Positions 32,855 through 47,555 of a stretch of DNA of 62,673 nt are shown one piece after another. The notes under the pieces are model-generated. The model did no database searches. It was not told where the DNA came from and saw only the letters and a list, made by a program, of their open reading frames with translations. This DNA is from Peribacillus frigoritolerans (GTDB lineage: Bacteria > Bacillota > Bacilli > Bacillales > DSM-1321): positions 1 to 62,673 of the forward strand of contig NZ_JAUUTW010000030.1 in assembly GCF_030676415.1 (NCBI RefSeq), in the 5' to 3' direction. Numbering within the stretch: the stretch's first letter is position 1; each line of letters starts with the position of its first letter. The position numbers were made by a program, and so were the translations under genes.

Positions 32855-34042
32855 ATGGGAAAAGCTAAATTTGATCGTTCAAAACCGCACGTTAACGTTG
32901 GAACAATTGGTCACGTTGACCATGGTAAAACAACTCTAACAGCTGCAATCACAACTGTACTTGCTAAATCTGGTGGCGCAGAAGCTCGCGCTTATGACCA
33001 AATCGATGGTGCTCCAGAAGAAAGAGAACGTGGTATCACAATCTCTACTGCACACGTTGAGTATGAAACAGCTACTCGTCACTATGCACACGTTGACTGC
33101 CCAGGACATGCTGACTATGTTAAAAACATGATCACAGGTGCTGCACAAATGGACGGCGGTATCCTAGTAGTATCTGCTGCTGATGGCCCAATGCCACAAA
33201 CTCGTGAGCACATCCTTCTTTCACGTCAAGTAGGTGTACCATTCCTTGTAGTATTCATGAACAAATGCGACATGGTTGATGACGAAGAACTTCTTGAATT
33301 AGTAGAAATGGAAATCCGTGATCTTCTATCTGAATACGATTTCCCTGGCGATGACATTCCAGTTATCAAAGGATCTGCACTAAGAGCTCTTGAAGGAGAC
33401 GCTGCTTGGGAAGAAAAAATTCATGAATTAATGGCAGCTGTTGACGAATATATCCCAGAACCAACTCGTGACACTGAAAAACCATTCATGATGCCAGTTG
33501 AGGATGTATTCTCAATTACTGGTCGTGGAACAGTTGCAACGGGTCGTGTTGAGCGTGGACAAGTTAAAGTCGGTGACGTTGTTGACATCATCGGTTTCAA
33601 CGAAGAGTCTAAACCAACAACAGTAACTGGTGTTGAAATGTTCCGTAAACTTCTTGACTATGCTGAAGCTGGTGACAACATTGGTGCACTACTTCGTGGT
33701 GTATCCCGTGAAGATATCCAACGTGGACAAGTACTTGCTAAACCAGGTACAATCACTCCACACACAAAGTTCAAAGCTGAAGTTTATGTTCTTTCTAAAG
33801 AAGAAGGTGGACGTCACACTCCATTCTTTACAAACTACCGTCCTCAGTTCTACTTCCGTACAACTGACGTAACTGGTATTTGTAACCTTCCTGAAGGCGT
33901 AGAAATGGTTATGCCGGGAGACAACATCGAAATGACTGTAGAACTTATCGCTCCAATCGCTATCGAAGAAGGTACTAAATTCTCTATCCGTGAGGGTGGA
34001 CGTACTGTAGGCGCTGGCGTAGTTGCTACAATCACAGAGTAA
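32855..34042 (+). CDS. tuf: Tuf, elongation factor Tu
   Basis: EF-Tu delivers aminoacyl-tRNA. The 395-residue protein contains G1 GHVDHGKTT (19-27), G3 DCPGHADY (about 82-89) and G4 NKCD (about 137-140), plus barrel domains II and III with [12 protein letters not shown]. The start follows AAGGAGG. Strong codon bias fits very high expression. A strong terminator follows, so the S10 transcript starts separately. Confidence 0.98.
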   Translation: MGKAKFDRSKPHVNVGTIGHVDHGKTTLTAAITTVLAKSGGAEARAYDQIDGAPEERERGITISTAHVEYETATRHYAHVDCPGHADYVKNMITGAAQMDGGILVVSAADGPMPQTREHILLSRQVGVPFLVVFMNKCDMVDDEELLELVEMEIRDLLSEYDFPGDDIPVIKGSALRALEGDAAWEEKIHELMAAVDEYIPEPTRDTEKPFMMPVEDVFSITGRGTVATGRVERGQVKVGDVVDIIGFNEESKPTTVTGVEMFRKLLDYAEAGDNIGALLRGVSREDIQRGQVLAKPGTITPHTKFKAEVYVLSKEEGGRHTPFFTNYRPQFYFRTTDVTGICNLPEGVEMVMPGDNIEMTVELIAPIAIEEGTKFSIREGGRTVGAGVVATITE

Positions 34043-34082
34043 TTGATTCATAAAACAATATTGGAAGGGACGCCTTCCGGGA

Positions 34083-34114
34083 GAAGCAGATGGGACGCCA
34101 TCTGCTTCTTTTCT
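34083..34114 (+). terminator. terminator of the str operon
   Basis: GAAGCAGATGG (34083-34093) pairs perfectly with CCATCTGCTTC (34098-34108) around a four-base GACG loop, then TTTTCT. Confidence 0.92.
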
Positions 34115-34237
34115 ATTTTCTAAAGGTTATTTATTTTCTTCTTCTATAATATCGATAAAAAAATTTGTGAATTTATTAAGTTTCATGAAGATTTTCGAAT
34201 TGAAGAAAATGGATATGAAAGACCATGTAGAATGTAC

Positions 34238-34266
34238 TTGTAAATACTTGTGATAGTATGTATAAT
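34238..34266 (+). promoter_or_regulatory. S10 operon promoter P1
   Basis: TTGTAA (34238-34243), 17-base spacer, TATAAT (34261-34266). The surrounding 35 bases are nearly repeated at P2. Confidence 0.65.
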
Positions 34267-34304
34267 AATAAAAGTGTGTTGCACAAGAAAAATCTAAGTT
34301 TAAC

Positions 34305-34333
34305 TTGCATTCTACTTGTGTTTTATGTATAAT
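34305..34333 (+). promoter_or_regulatory. S10 operon promoter P2
   Basis: TTGCAT (34305-34310), 17-base spacer, TATAAT (34328-34333). Both this and P1 have ACTTG at the -35, a second ACTTGTG in the spacer and ATGTATAATA at the -10. Confidence 0.7.
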
Positions 34334-34339
34334 AGACAA

Positions 34340-34773
<434 letters not shown>

Positions 34774-34813
34774 TTCATATAAATATGAACAATTACTCTA
34801 GGAGGTGTGACTT

Positions 34814-35443
34814 ATGACCAAAGGAATCTTAGGAAGAAAAATCGGTATGACTCAAGTTTTTGCTGAAAACGGTGAACTTATTCCGGTAACAGTTATCGAA
34901 GCTGCTAATAACGTGGTTCTTCAAAAGAAAACTGTTGAAACTGATGGCTATGAAGCAGTTCAAGTTGGTTTTGAAAACAAACGTGAAAAGCTTTCTAACA
35001 AACCTGAAAAGGGCCATGTTGAAAAAGCAAATACTACTCCTAAGCGCTTCATTCGCGAATTCCGCGGAACGGATCTTACTGAATATGAGATCGGTCAAGA
35101 AGTCAATGTTAGTATTTTCGCTGAAGGCGATTTAGTAGATGTATCAGGAATTTCAAAAGGTAAAGGTTTCCAAGGCTCTATCAAGCGTCATGGACAATCT
35201 CGCGGACCTATGTCTCATGGTTCTCGTTACCACCGTCGCCCAGGTTCAATGGGTCCTGTAGCTCCAAACCGCGTATTCAAAGGTAAACTATTACCAGGAC
35301 GTATGGGTGGAGAACAAATTACTGTTCAAAACTTAGCTATCGTTAAAGTTGATGTTGAACGCAACCTACTATTGATCAAAGGTAATGTACCTGGTGCTAG
35401 AAAAGCATTGATCAAAGTTAAAACTGCTGTTAAAGCAAAGTAA
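34814..35443 (+). CDS. rplC: RplC, 50S ribosomal protein L3
   Basis: L3 helps form the peptidyl transferase region. The 209-residue protein begins [16 protein letters not shown] and has the long extension reaching the catalytic centre around [14 protein letters not shown] (about 135-148). The start follows TAGGAGGTG. It is 40 bases after rpsJ and 25 before rplD. Confidence 0.97.
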   Translation: MTKGILGRKIGMTQVFAENGELIPVTVIEAANNVVLQKKTVETDGYEAVQVGFENKREKLSNKPEKGHVEKANTTPKRFIREFRGTDLTEYEIGQEVNVSIFAEGDLVDVSGISKGKGFQGSIKRHGQSRGPMSHGSRYHRRPGSMGPVAPNRVFKGKLLPGRMGGEQITVQNLAIVKVDVERNLLLIKGNVPGARKALIKVKTAVKAK

Positions 35444-35468
35444 TTTCTGAGAAAGGAGGAGCAATAGA

Positions 35469-36092
35469 ATGCCAAAAGTTACATTGTTCAACCAAACAGG
35501 TTCACAAGTTGGCGACATCGAACTAAATGAATCCATCTTTGGTATCGAACCTAATAATCATGTATTATTTGAAGCAATCATTATGCAACGAGCTTCCTTA
35601 CGTCAAGGAACTCATAAAGTTAAAAACCGTTCTGAAGTTGCAGGCGGTGGACGTAAACCTTGGAAACAAAAAGGAACTGGACGTGCGCGTCAAGGTTCTA
35701 TCCGTTCTCCACAATGGCGTGGCGGTGGCGTTGTTTTTGGACCTACTCCAAGATCTTACGCTTACAAGCTACCTAAAAAGGTACGTCGTTTAGCTATTAA
35801 ATCTGCATTGTCTGCAAAGGCATTGGAAGAGAATATTTTGGTACTTGAAAGTTTGTCTTTCGAAGCTCCAAAAACAAAAGAGTTTGTAGCGGTACTTAAA
35901 AACCTTTCTGTTGATACTAAAACGTTAGTCGTTACTGACGGTTTAGATGAGAAAGTTGCTCTTTCTGCACGTAACATCCCTGGTGTTACTGTAGTTGAAG
36001 CTGACGGTCTTAACGTTCTTGATGTTGTTTCACACAACAAATTGATCTTGACTAAATCAGCTGTCGAAAAAGTAGAGGAGGTGCTTGCATAA
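35469..36092 (+). CDS. rplD: RplD, 50S ribosomal protein L4
   Basis: L4 lines the exit tunnel and can act as an S10-operon regulator in enterics. The 207-residue protein has the extended tunnel loop ([20 protein letters not shown], about 57-76). The start follows AAAGGAGGA. The stop codon TAA overlaps the rplW start by one base. Confidence 0.97.
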   Translation: MPKVTLFNQTGSQVGDIELNESIFGIEPNNHVLFEAIIMQRASLRQGTHKVKNRSEVAGGGRKPWKQKGTGRARQGSIRSPQWRGGGVVFGPTPRSYAYKLPKKVRRLAIKSALSAKALEENILVLESLSFEAPKTKEFVAVLKNLSVDTKTLVVTDGLDEKVALSARNIPGVTVVEADGLNVLDVVSHNKLILTKSAVEKVEEVLA

Positions 36093-36376
36093 TGGATGCA
36101 CGCGATATCATTAAGCGCCCCGTAATCACTGAACGCTCTTCAGACGTAATGGCTGAAAAGAAATATACTTTTGAAGTTGATGTTAGAGCTAATAAAACTC
36201 AAGTTAAAGATGCTGTTCAAGAAATTTTCGGCGTTAAAGTTGAGAAAGTAAACATCATGAACTACAAAGGTAAATTCAAACGCATGGGCAAACATGCAGG
36301 CTATACTAACAAGCGCCGTAAAGCTATTGTTAAATTAACTGCTGACAGCAAAGAAATCGAGCTATTCGAAGCTTAA
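36092..36376 (+). CDS. rplW: RplW, 50S ribosomal protein L23
   Basis: L23 lies at the tunnel exit and docks trigger factor and SRP. The 94-residue protein begins [14 protein letters not shown] and has the basic loop [19 protein letters not shown]. Its start shares one base with the rplD stop, and the AGAGGAGG site lies inside rplD, which implies coupled translation. Confidence 0.96.
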   Translation: MDARDIIKRPVITERSSDVMAEKKYTFEVDVRANKTQVKDAVQEIFGVKVEKVNIMNYKGKFKRMGKHAGYTNKRRKAIVKLTADSKEIELFEA

Positions 36377-36384
36377 TTCATTAG

Positions 36385-37233
<849 letters not shown>

Positions 37234-37260
37234 CGGGATTGAGCTACGGTTCATATATAG

Positions 37261-37572
<312 letters not shown>

Positions 37573-37589
37573 TGAGAGGAGGGCATCTC

Positions 37590-37931
37590 ATGCAAGCTAA
37601 AGCTGTCGCTAAAACAGTTCGTATTGCTCCTCGTAAAGTGCGTTTAGTCGCAGATTTAATTCGAGGAAAACAAGTAGGTGAAGCAGTAGCGATTCTTCGC
37701 TTAACACCAAAATCTGCTTCTCCAGTCGTAGAAAAAATTCTGAAATCTGCTATTGCAAATGCAGAACACAACTACGAAATGGATATTAATAACCTAGTCG
37801 TTTCAGAAGCATACGTTAACGAAGGACCAACATTAAAACGTTTCCGTCCTCGCGCTCAAGGTCGTGCGAGTGCAATAAACAAACGTACTAGTCATATTAC
37901 AATCGTTGTATCAGAAAAGAAGGAGGGGTAA
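37590..37931 (+). CDS. rplV: RplV, 50S ribosomal protein L22
   Basis: L22 contributes a beta-hairpin to the exit tunnel, the site of macrolide-resistance changes. The 113-residue protein begins [19 protein letters not shown] 37590 follows GAGAGGAGGG; six extra upstream codons would overlap that site. The tunnel loop [19 protein letters not shown] (about 84-102) is standard. rpsC starts three bases after its stop. Confidence 0.96.
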   Translation: MQAKAVAKTVRIAPRKVRLVADLIRGKQVGEAVAILRLTPKSASPVVEKILKSAIANAEHNYEMDINNLVVSEAYVNEGPTLKRFRPRAQGRASAINKRTSHITIVVSEKKEG

Positions 37932-37934
37932 TCT

Positions 37935-39220
<1,286 letters not shown>

Positions 39221-39238
39221 TGAATGGAGGTTTGCAGA

Positions 39239-39502
39239 ATGAGCGAACGCAACCAACGCAAAATCTACACTGGACGCGTAGTATCCGACAAAATGGATAA
39301 AACAGTTACAGTAGTTGTAGAAACCTATAAAAAGCATTCTTTATACGGTAAACGCGTGAAATACTCTAAAAAGTTAAAAGCTCATGACGAGCTAAACGAA
39401 GCTAAAGCAGGCGACGTAGTACGTATCATGGAAACTCGTCCACTTTCAGCTACTAAACGCTTCCGTCTTGTAGAAGTAGTAGAAAAAGCAGTAATCATTT
39501 AA
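39239..39502 (+). CDS. rpsQ: RpsQ, 30S ribosomal protein S17
   Basis: S17 is an early-assembly OB-fold protein. The 87-residue protein begins [20 protein letters not shown] and ends [18 protein letters not shown] 39239 follows TGGAGG at 39225-39230; the frame extends five codons upstream over that site. It lies 18 bases after rpmC. Confidence 0.96.
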   Translation: MSERNQRKIYTGRVVSDKMDKTVTVVVETYKKHSLYGKRVKYSKKLKAHDELNEAKAGDVVRIMETRPLSATKRFRLVEVVEKAVII

Positions 39503-39522
39503 TATAGTTCGGATTAAGCTAA

Positions 39523-39912
<390 letters not shown>

Positions 39913-39955
39913 TATGTAAAATTTGTATAAAGCCTTTCAAGGAGGTGCCAAGCTA

Positions 39956-40267
39956 ATGCATGTTAAAAAAGGTGACAAAGTCGTAGTCATCTCTGGTAAG
40001 GACAAAGGCAAACAAGGAACAATTCTTTCTGCATATCCGAAACAAAATCGTGTGCTTGTTGAAGGAATTAACATCGTGAAAAAGCATTCCAAGCCATCTC
40101 AACTTAATCCACAAGGTGGAATTATTAGCAAAGAAGCTGCTATTCACGTATCCAATGTAATGCCACTTGATCCTAAATCAGGTAAACCGACTCGTGTAGG
40201 ATATAAGATCGAAAATGGTAAAAAAGTACGCGTAGCTAAAATATCAGGTGAATCTTTAGATAAATAA
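39956..40267 (+). CDS. rplX: RplX, 50S ribosomal protein L24
   Basis: L24 initiates 50S assembly and lies near the tunnel exit. The 103-residue protein has a KOW motif ([20 protein letters not shown], about 4-23). ATG 39956 follows AAGGAGGTG at 39939-39947; eleven further upstream codons are open but cover that site. Standard position before rplE. Confidence 0.96.
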   Translation: MHVKKGDKVVVISGKDKGKQGTILSAYPKQNRVLVEGINIVKKHSKPSQLNPQGGIISKEAAIHVSNVMPLDPKSGKPTRVGYKIENGKKVRVAKISGESLDK

Positions 40268-40296
40268 GTCATAAATGAAGGGAGGTACACTAAGCA

Positions 40297-40836
40297 ATGA
40301 GCCGCCTTAAAGAAAAATTAAAAAGTGAAATTACACCGTCATTGATGGGTAAATTCAACTATCAATCAGTAATGCAAGTACCAAACATTGAGAAAATCGT
40401 TATTAACATGGGTGTGGGTGACGCAGTATCTAACTCGAAAGCTTTAGATACAGCTGTTGAAGAACTTACATTGATCACTGGTCAAAAACCAGTTATAACA
40501 AAAGCAAAAAAATCAATCGCAGGCTTCCGTTTGCGTGAAGGTATGCCTATCGGAGCGAAAGTTACATTACGTGGAGAGCGTATGTATCAATTCCTTGATA
40601 AGCTAGTATCTGTATCTTTACCGCGTGTACGTGATTTCCGCGGCGTTTCAAAGAAATCCTTTGACGGACGTGGGAACTATACATTAGGTGTTAAAGAACA
40701 ACTTATCTTCCCTGAGATTGATTACGATAAAGTGAGCAAAGTTCGTGGTATGGACATCGTTATCGTAACGACTGCCAACACTGACGAAGAAGCTCGTGAA
40801 CTACTTACTCAAGTTGGAATGCCGTTCCAAAAGTAA
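40297..40836 (+). CDS. rplE: RplE, 50S ribosomal protein L5
   Basis: L5 binds 5S rRNA in the central protuberance. The 179-residue protein begins [17 protein letters not shown] and has the [13 protein letters not shown] and [20 protein letters not shown] blocks. The start follows GGGAGGTA. rpsN follows 25 bases later. Confidence 0.97.
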   Translation: MSRLKEKLKSEITPSLMGKFNYQSVMQVPNIEKIVINMGVGDAVSNSKALDTAVEELTLITGQKPVITKAKKSIAGFRLREGMPIGAKVTLRGERMYQFLDKLVSVSLPRVRDFRGVSKKSFDGRGNYTLGVKEQLIFPEIDYDKVSKVRGMDIVIVTTANTDEEARELLTQVGMPFQK

Positions 40837-40843
40837 TCTCTAA

Positions 40844-41047
<204 letters not shown>

Positions 41048-41077
41048 AACCCGAGTTTGGGAAGGAGGTAAAATATA

Positions 41078-41476
41078 ATGGTCATGACAGATCCTATTGC
41101 AGATATGCTTACTCGCATCCGTAATGCGAATATGGTTCGTCACGAAAAACTGGAAGTTCCTGCTTCAAAGATCAAAAAGGAAATTGCTGAGATCTTAAAA
41201 AGTGAAGGCTTCGTACGTGACTTTGAATTAATCGAAGACAACAAACAAGGTATCATCCGTATCTTCTTAAAATACGGTGCAAACAACGAACGTGTTATCA
41301 CTGGTCTAAAACGTATCAGCAAACCTGGTTTGCGTGTATATGCAAAAACTGGAGAGGTACCACGCGTTCTTAACGGTTTAGGTATCGCAATTGTTTCTAC
41401 TTCTCACGGAGTTTTAACAGACAAGGAAGCTCGCTCTAAACAAGTTGGCGGAGAAGTTTTAGCATACGTTTGGTAA
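41078..41476 (+). CDS. rpsH: RpsH, 30S ribosomal protein S8
   Basis: S8 binds helix 21 of 16S rRNA and represses the spc operon in enterics. The 132-residue protein begins [18 protein letters not shown] and ends with [20 protein letters not shown]. The start follows GAAGGAGGT. I did not identify an S8-binding mimic in the nearby mRNA. Confidence 0.97.
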   Translation: MVMTDPIADMLTRIRNANMVRHEKLEVPASKIKKEIAEILKSEGFVRDFELIEDNKQGIIRIFLKYGANNERVITGLKRISKPGLRVYAKTGEVPRVLNGLGIAIVSTSHGVLTDKEARSKQVGGEVLAYVW

Positions 41477-41506
41477 TACATTTTCACAAGAATGGAGGTG
41501 CACATT

Positions 41507-42043
41507 ATGTCTCGTATAGGTAAAAAACCTATTGAAATCCCTGCAGGCGTGACAGTTACTGTTACTGGAAGTGAAGTAACTGTTAAAGGACCTAAAGGTG
41601 AATTAACTAGATCATTCAATCCTGACCTTTCAATCGTTGTTGAAGAGAACGTGTTAACTGTTACACGTCCGTCTGACGAGAAGGCTCACCGTTCTTTACA
41701 CGGTACTACTCGCGCACTTATCTCTAACATGGTTGAAGGTGTATCAACAGGATTCGTAAAATCACTTGAACTTATTGGGGTTGGGTACCGTGCACAAAAG
41801 CAAGGTAACAAGCTTGTCCTTAACGTAGGATATTCCCACCCTGTAGAAATAGAGCCAGAAGCTGGCGTTGAAGTCGAAGTTCCTTCTAATACAAAAGTAA
41901 TCATCAAAGGTGCAAACAAAGAACGTGTAGGAGCTCTAGCAGCTAATATCCGTGATGTTCGCCCACCTGAACCGTATAAAGGTAAAGGTATCCGTTACGA
42001 AGGCGAATTCGTTCGTCGTAAAGAAGGTAAAACTGGTAAGTAA
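41507..42043 (+). CDS. rplF: RplF, 50S ribosomal protein L6
   Basis: L6 lies near the sarcin-ricin loop. The 178-residue protein has two tandem L6 folds and ends with [20 protein letters not shown], the usual C-terminal signature. ATG 41507 follows TGGAGGTG; five upstream codons overlap that site. Standard order rpsH-rplF-rplR. Confidence 0.97.
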   Translation: MSRIGKKPIEIPAGVTVTVTGSEVTVKGPKGELTRSFNPDLSIVVEENVLTVTRPSDEKAHRSLHGTTRALISNMVEGVSTGFVKSLELIGVGYRAQKQGNKLVLNVGYSHPVEIEPEAGVEVEVPSNTKVIIKGANKERVGALAANIRDVRPPEPYKGKGIRYEGEFVRRKEGKTGK

Positions 42044-42075
42044 TGCCGCATAAGTAAACGAAAGGAGTGACGTAA

Positions 42076-42438
42076 ATGATTACGAAGCTTGATAAAAATG
42101 CTACTCGTCAGAAAAGACATGCGCGTGTACGTGCTAAGCTTTCTGGAACAGAAGCTCGTCCTCGTTTAAATGTGTTTCGTTCAAACAAACACATTTACGC
42201 ACAATTAATTGACGATGCAAAAGGCGTAACATTAGCAAGTGCTTCAACTCTTGATAAAGAGATCGGTATCGAAGCTAGTAGCAATGCTGAAGCAGCTCAA
42301 AAAGTTGGCGAACTTATTGCGAAACGTGCTGTTGAAAAAGGTTTCAAAGCTGTGGTATTTGACCGCGGTGGTTACCTCTTCCATGGTCGTGTTAAAGCAT
42401 TGGCTGACGCTGCTCGTGAAAACGGCTTAGAATTTTAA
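42076..42438 (+). CDS. rplR: RplR, 50S ribosomal protein L18
   Basis: L18 binds 5S rRNA and brings it to the 50S subunit. The 120-residue protein begins [20 protein letters not shown] and contains [20 protein letters not shown]. The start follows AAAGGAGTG. Standard operon neighbour of rpsE. Confidence 0.96.
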   Translation: MITKLDKNATRQKRHARVRAKLSGTEARPRLNVFRSNKHIYAQLIDDAKGVTLASASTLDKEIGIEASSNAEAAQKVGELIAKRAVEKGFKAVVFDRGGYLFHGRVKALADAARENGLEF

Positions 42439-42460
42439 TGGATAAGGAGGGACATAACAG

Positions 42461-42961
42461 ATGCGTAGCATTGATCCTAATAAATTAGAACTTGAAGAAC
42501 GCGTAGTTACAGTAAATCGTGTAGCTAAAGTTGTTAAAGGCGGACGTCGTTTCCGTTTCACTGCACTAGTTGTTGTTGGTGATAAAAATGGTCATGTTGG
42601 ATTTGGTACTGGTAAAGCTCAAGAAGTTCCGGATGCTATCCGTAAAGCTATTGAGGATGCTAAGAAAAATCTAATTACTGTACCAATGGTTGGTACTACT
42701 ATTCCTCACCTTGTGAACGGTCGCTATGGCGCAGGTCACATTCTATTGAAACCAGCTTCTGAAGGTACAGGAGTAATTGCTGGTGGTCCTGTTCGTGCGG
42801 TACTTGAATTAGGCGGAGTTAGCGATATCTTGTCTAAATCACTAGGTACTAATACACCTATTAATATGGTTCGCGCAACAATTGAAGGATTGAAGCAATT
42901 GAAACGTGCTGAAGACGTAGCTAAGTTACGTGGAAAATCAGTACAAGAACTGTTAGGATAA
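42461..42961 (+). CDS. rpsE: RpsE, 30S ribosomal protein S5
   Basis: S5 sits by the mRNA entry and decoding site; changes here can confer spectinomycin resistance or alter fidelity. The 166-residue protein shows [20 protein letters not shown] (about 25-44), the spectinomycin-contact loop, without deletion. The start follows AAGGAGGG. The rpmD ribosome binding site overlaps its stop. Confidence 0.97.
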   Translation: MRSIDPNKLELEERVVTVNRVAKVVKGGRRFRFTALVVVGDKNGHVGFGTGKAQEVPDAIRKAIEDAKKNLITVPMVGTTIPHLVNGRYGAGHILLKPASEGTGVIAGGPVRAVLELGGVSDILSKSLGTNTPINMVRATIEGLKQLKRAEDVAKLRGKSVQELLG

Positions 42962-42977
42962 GGAGGGAAATCGAATT

Positions 42978-43160
42978 ATGGCTAATAAATTAGAAATCAC
43001 CCTCACTCGCAGCTTGATTGGTCGTCCTGAAGATCAACGTGTTACAGTTAACACTTTGGGTTTACGCAAAATGCATCAAACGGTTGTTCAAGAAGATAAC
43101 CCTGCGATTCGCGGTATGATTACCAAAGTTGCTCATCTTGTTACTGTAAAAGAACAATAA
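42978..43160 (+). CDS. rpmD: RpmD, 50S ribosomal protein L30
   Basis: L30 is a small 50S protein found in many but not all bacteria. The 60-residue protein begins [20 protein letters not shown] and has [20 protein letters not shown]. The start follows AAGGAGGG, which includes the rpsE stop codon region. Confidence 0.95.
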   Translation: MANKLEITLTRSLIGRPEDQRVTVNTLGLRKMHQTVVQEDNPAIRGMITKVAHLVTVKEQ

Positions 43161-43192
43161 AATAATTTTTAACTTAACAAGGAGGTGCCAAC

Positions 43193-43633
43193 ATGAAACT
43201 TCATGAGTTAAAAGCTGCAGAAGGTTCTCGTAAAGAACGTAAACGTAAAGGTCGCGGTATTGGATCTGGTAACGGTAAAACAGCAGGTAAAGGACACAAA
43301 GGTCAAAACGCTCGCTCCGGCGGCGGTGTGCGTCTTGGATTTGAAGGGGGACAAACTCCTCTATTCAGACGTTTACCTAAACGTGGATTTACCAACATCA
43401 ACCGTAAAGACTATGCTATCGTGAACCTTGATACGTTAAATCTTTTCGAAGACGGTACTGAAGTAACACCAGCTCTTTTACTTGAGACTGGGGTTGTAAG
43501 TAAAGAAAAAGCAGGAATCAAAATTCTTGCCAAAGGAAGCATTGAGAAAAAGCTTACTGTTAAAGCTCACAAATTCTCGTCTACTGCTAAAGAAGCTATC
43601 GAAGCTGCTGGCGGTAATACAGAGGTGATCTAA
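43193..43633 (+). CDS. rplO: RplO, 50S ribosomal protein L15
   Basis: L15 is a late-assembly protein with a long basic extension. The 146-residue protein begins [20 protein letters not shown] followed by a glycine-rich stretch (about 21-50). The start follows AAGGAGGTG. Its stop TAA overlaps the secY start by one base, coupling ribosome and translocon synthesis. Confidence 0.97.
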   Translation: MKLHELKAAEGSRKERKRKGRGIGSGNGKTAGKGHKGQNARSGGGVRLGFEGGQTPLFRRLPKRGFTNINRKDYAIVNLDTLNLFEDGTEVTPALLLETGVVSKEKAGIKILAKGSIEKKLTVKAHKFSSTAKEAIEAAGGNTEVI

Positions 43634-44928
43634 TGTTTCGCACGATCTCCAATTTTATGCGCGTGGGTGAAATAAGGAATAAGATTATTTTTACCCTTCT
43701 AATGTTAATCGTCTATCGCATCGGTACATTTATACCTGTACCGCATGTGAATGCCGATTTTCTCGCTGAACAGGACCAGCTGAGCGTCATCGGCCTTTTA
43801 AATACCTTTGGCGGCGGAGCACTGCAAAACTTTTCCATATTAGCGATGGGTATCATGCCGTACATCACGGCATCCATCATCGTTCAGCTGTTACAGATGG
43901 ATGTTGTTCCTAAGTTCGCTGAATGGTCTAAACAAGGAGAAGCAGGGCGCCGTAAATTAGCTCAATTCACTCGTTACTTCACTATTATCCTAGGATTTAT
44001 CCAAGCAATTGGTATGTCTTATGGGTTCAATAATATGTCAGGTGGCCAGTTGATTGAAAATCCTGGAATTGCAACATACTTGCTTATTGCGACTGTCTTA
44101 ACGGCAGGAACAGCTTTTCTTTTGTGGTTAGGGGAGCTGATCACTGCTAAGGGTGTGGGTAATGGGATTTCCATCATAATCTTTGCTGGTATCGTAGCTA
44201 GTTTGCCAAATACGGCAAATCAGATTTACGCCCAACAATTTGAAAATGCCGGTGATCAATTATTCTTACGAATCATAACGATTATCCTCATTGTTTTAGC
44301 AGTATTAGCAATCGTGGTTGCTGTTATCTTCATTCAGCAGGCATTACGAAAAATTCCTATTCAGTATGCGAAACGTGCTGCGGTAGGTCGTACACAAATG
44401 GGTGGCCAGTCTACTCATTTACCATTGAAAGTAAATGCTGCGGGGGTTATTCCGGTAATCTTTGCAATGGCATTTATCATTACTCCCACTACAATCGCTT
44501 CTTTCTTTGGAAAGAACAGCGTGACTAGTTGGATATCAACAAATCTTGATTACACCAAGCCAATTGGTATGATCATATATGTTGCTCTTATCATTGCTTT
44601 TGCGTATTTTTATGCATTCATTCAGGTTAACCCTGAACAAATGGCTGAGAATTTGAAAAAGCAAGGTGGCTATGTGCCGGGGATTCGTCCAGGTAAGAGT
44701 ACACAAGAATATTTAACACGTGTTTTATACCGTTTGACGTTTGTAGGCTCTATATTTTTAGCCATCATTGCCGTTTTACCGGTATTTTTCATTAAGCTTG
44801 CTGATCTACCTCAATCTGCACAGATTGGTGGTACCAGTTTGCTGATCGTAGTGGGGGTTGCCCTTGATACGATGAAGCAGCTGGAATCACAACTTGTGAA
44901 GAGACACTATAAAGGCTTTATAAAGTAA
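43633..44928 (+). CDS. secY: SecY, preprotein translocase channel subunit
   Basis: SecY forms the ten-helix protein-conducting channel with SecE. The 431-residue protein shows the first membrane segment after residue 15, the plug region near ALQNFSILAMGIMPYITAS, and cytosolic loop arginines RAAVGRTQMGGQ (about 250-261). The start overlaps the rplO stop and uses the AGAGGTG site inside rplO. adk follows 58 bases later. Confidence 0.97.
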   Translation: MFRTISNFMRVGEIRNKIIFTLLMLIVYRIGTFIPVPHVNADFLAEQDQLSVIGLLNTFGGGALQNFSILAMGIMPYITASIIVQLLQMDVVPKFAEWSKQGEAGRRKLAQFTRYFTIILGFIQAIGMSYGFNNMSGGQLIENPGIATYLLIATVLTAGTAFLLWLGELITAKGVGNGISIIIFAGIVASLPNTANQIYAQQFENAGDQLFLRIITIILIVLAVLAIVVAVIFIQQALRKIPIQYAKRAAVGRTQMGGQSTHLPLKVNAAGVIPVIFAMAFIITPTTIASFFGKNSVTSWISTNLDYTKPIGMIIYVALIIAFAYFYAFIQVNPEQMAENLKKQGGYVPGIRPGKSTQEYLTRVLYRLTFVGSIFLAIIAVLPVFFIKLADLPQSAQIGGTSLLIVVGVALDTMKQLESQLVKRHYKGFIK

Positions 44929-44974
44929 TGAGTTTTGGGAACTGCTTGTTCCCTTTACCCATTATAGAGTTTGA

Positions 44975-45640
<666 letters not shown>

Positions 45641-45696
45641 TCATTCGAATTGATTTATGAAATTCATACCATTTTTATAACTTACTAGTTAAACTT

Positions 45697-46184
45697 GGTG
45701 CATTCCTATAATACAAAGGGTATAATGGATTTCGCGAGAGCATTCGCACATTTATTAATCAGGTTCTTGTACTTGGTATTCCCTGAATTGGGCGATTACT
45801 TTATAAGTGATCTTCATGGACATATCCGGTCGGCAAAATTGATGAAGAAATGCAGTGACTCTATTGGGATTCCTAAAGAGTCGTGATATAGAGGGTTGAA
45901 AGAAGCTATGTCAGGCGTGCGCCTTTCAAACATCTCCCATGCTATTCAAACCTATGTCGAGACTAAGTGCTTCTCTATTTCGAGAGTATGTCGGTCACGG
46001 AATCGGTCAAGACTTACATGAGGACCCATAAAATCCTCATTTCGGTCCAACTGATAAAGGTCCTCAGATAAAGCCTGGTTCTACAAAATGGTGAATACTT
46101 GATGCAGAATTGTAAGACTTATGAGGATAATTGGACTGTAGTAATGTTGACGGAAAGATGTGCACCTTTAATAGGTTCACGCAT
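45697..46184 (+). pseudogene. map: map, degenerate type I methionine aminopeptidase
   Basis: The functional enzyme removes initiator methionine. Fragments of Map are readable in order but in three frames with stops: KGYNGFRESI and WTYPVGKIDEEM (45697-45855), then YRGLKEAMSGVRLSNISHAI (from about 45875), then EYVGHGIGQDLHEDP and NPHFGPTDKGPQIKPG (from 45984), then YEDNWTVV and VDGKMC. About 55 N-terminal residues and roughly 20 residues after the GIP motif, including metal ligands, are missing. No single point change could restore it. The position adk-map-infA matches Bacillus, so this is decay in place. Another map gene presumably exists elsewhere. Confidence 0.93.
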
Positions 46185-46205
46185 AGAGAAGGGAGAATCA
46201 CTTTA

Positions 46206-46424
46206 ATGGCGAAAGATGATGTAATTGAAGTAGAAGGCACAGTACAAGAGACTTTGCCAAATGCAATGTTTAAGGTAGAATTGGAAAATGGTCATACTGT
46301 TTTAGCTCATGTATCCGGTAAAATTCGTATGCACTTTATTCGCATTTTGCCTGGAGATAAAGTTACGGTTGAGCTTTCCCCGTATGATCTAACTCGCGGC
46401 AGAATCACATACCGGTTCAAATAA
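46206..46424 (+). CDS. infA: InfA, translation initiation factor IF-1
   Basis: IF-1 occupies the 30S A site during initiation. The 72-residue OB-fold protein begins [20 protein letters not shown], exactly the family length. ATG 46206 follows AAGGGAGA at 46188-46195. The frame is open for 25 codons further upstream, but that part is the 3' remnant of map and is not expected to be translated with IF-1. Confidence 0.96.
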   Translation: MAKDDVIEVEGTVQETLPNAMFKVELENGHTVLAHVSGKIRMHFIRILPGDKVTVELSPYDLTRGRITYRFK

Positions 46425-46458
46425 TCCGGTTACGCTCCGATCTGTATAAGGAGGTTAG

Positions 46459-46578
<120 letters not shown>

Positions 46579-46600
46579 ATAGAAGGAGGTGCACTCAAGC

Positions 46601-46966
46601 ATGGCACGTATTGCTGGAGTAGATATTCCCCGTGACAAACGTATTGTTATCTCATTAACATATATATATGGTATTGGAAAACAAACAGCGATCAAGATTC
46701 TTGCAGAAGCAGGTGTTTCTGAAGAAACTCGCGTTCGTGACTTAACGGAAGACGAATTGAACAAAATTCGTGATATCATTGACAAGCTTAAAGTAGAAGG
46801 CGACCTTCGTCGTGAAATCTCCCTAAACATCAAACGTTTAATGGAAATCGGTTCTTACCGTGGTTTACGTCACCGTCGTGGTCTTCCTGTTCGCGGTCAA
46901 AATACAAAAAACAATGCTCGTACGCGTAAAGGACCTCGTCGTACTGTAGCTAACAAGAAAAAATAA
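46601..46966 (+). CDS. rpsM: RpsM, 30S ribosomal protein S13
   Basis: S13 forms bridges with L5 and contacts P-site tRNA. The 121-residue protein begins [20 protein letters not shown] and ends in the basic tail [20 protein letters not shown] 46601 follows GAAGGAGGTG; the frame extends four codons upstream. rpsK follows 22 bases later. Confidence 0.97.
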   Translation: MARIAGVDIPRDKRIVISLTYIYGIGKQTAIKILAEAGVSEETRVRDLTEDELNKIRDIIDKLKVEGDLRREISLNIKRLMEIGSYRGLRHRRGLPVRGQNTKNNARTRKGPRRTVANKKK

Positions 46967-46973
46967 TTAGTAA

Positions 46974-47378
<405 letters not shown>

Positions 47379-47394
47379 TTTTTCTGTATAGATT

Positions 47395-47423
47395 TTGTAT
47401 TCCTGTCAATAATGGGATATAAT
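47395..47423 (+). promoter_or_regulatory. internal promoter of rpoA-rplQ
   Basis: TTGTAT (47395-47400) and consensus TATAAT (47418-47423) are 17 bases apart in the 177-base gap between rpsK and rpoA. It would allow alpha subunit synthesis independent of the long ribosomal transcript. Confidence 0.55.
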
Positions 47424-47555
47424 ACTGAGTTTGCGTTCTTACAGAGGATTAATTTTCAGTTGTTGCGCACAGCGGGAACGTATACATGGGGAATTTCGGT
47501 TTAAGTGACTTCGTTTACTTGCCGGGGTTTTGACGTTTTGAAGGAGGGTTTATTG

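Noticed and set aside
45695..45886. 63-codon open frame between adk and infA
   Set aside because: It is an out-of-frame reading across the map remnant: the Map-like residues lie in other frames, and it has no ribosome binding site.
46131..46205. 25-residue N-terminal extension of IF-1
   Set aside because: The extension encodes the map 3' remnant, and the good ribosome binding site lies just before ATG 46206.
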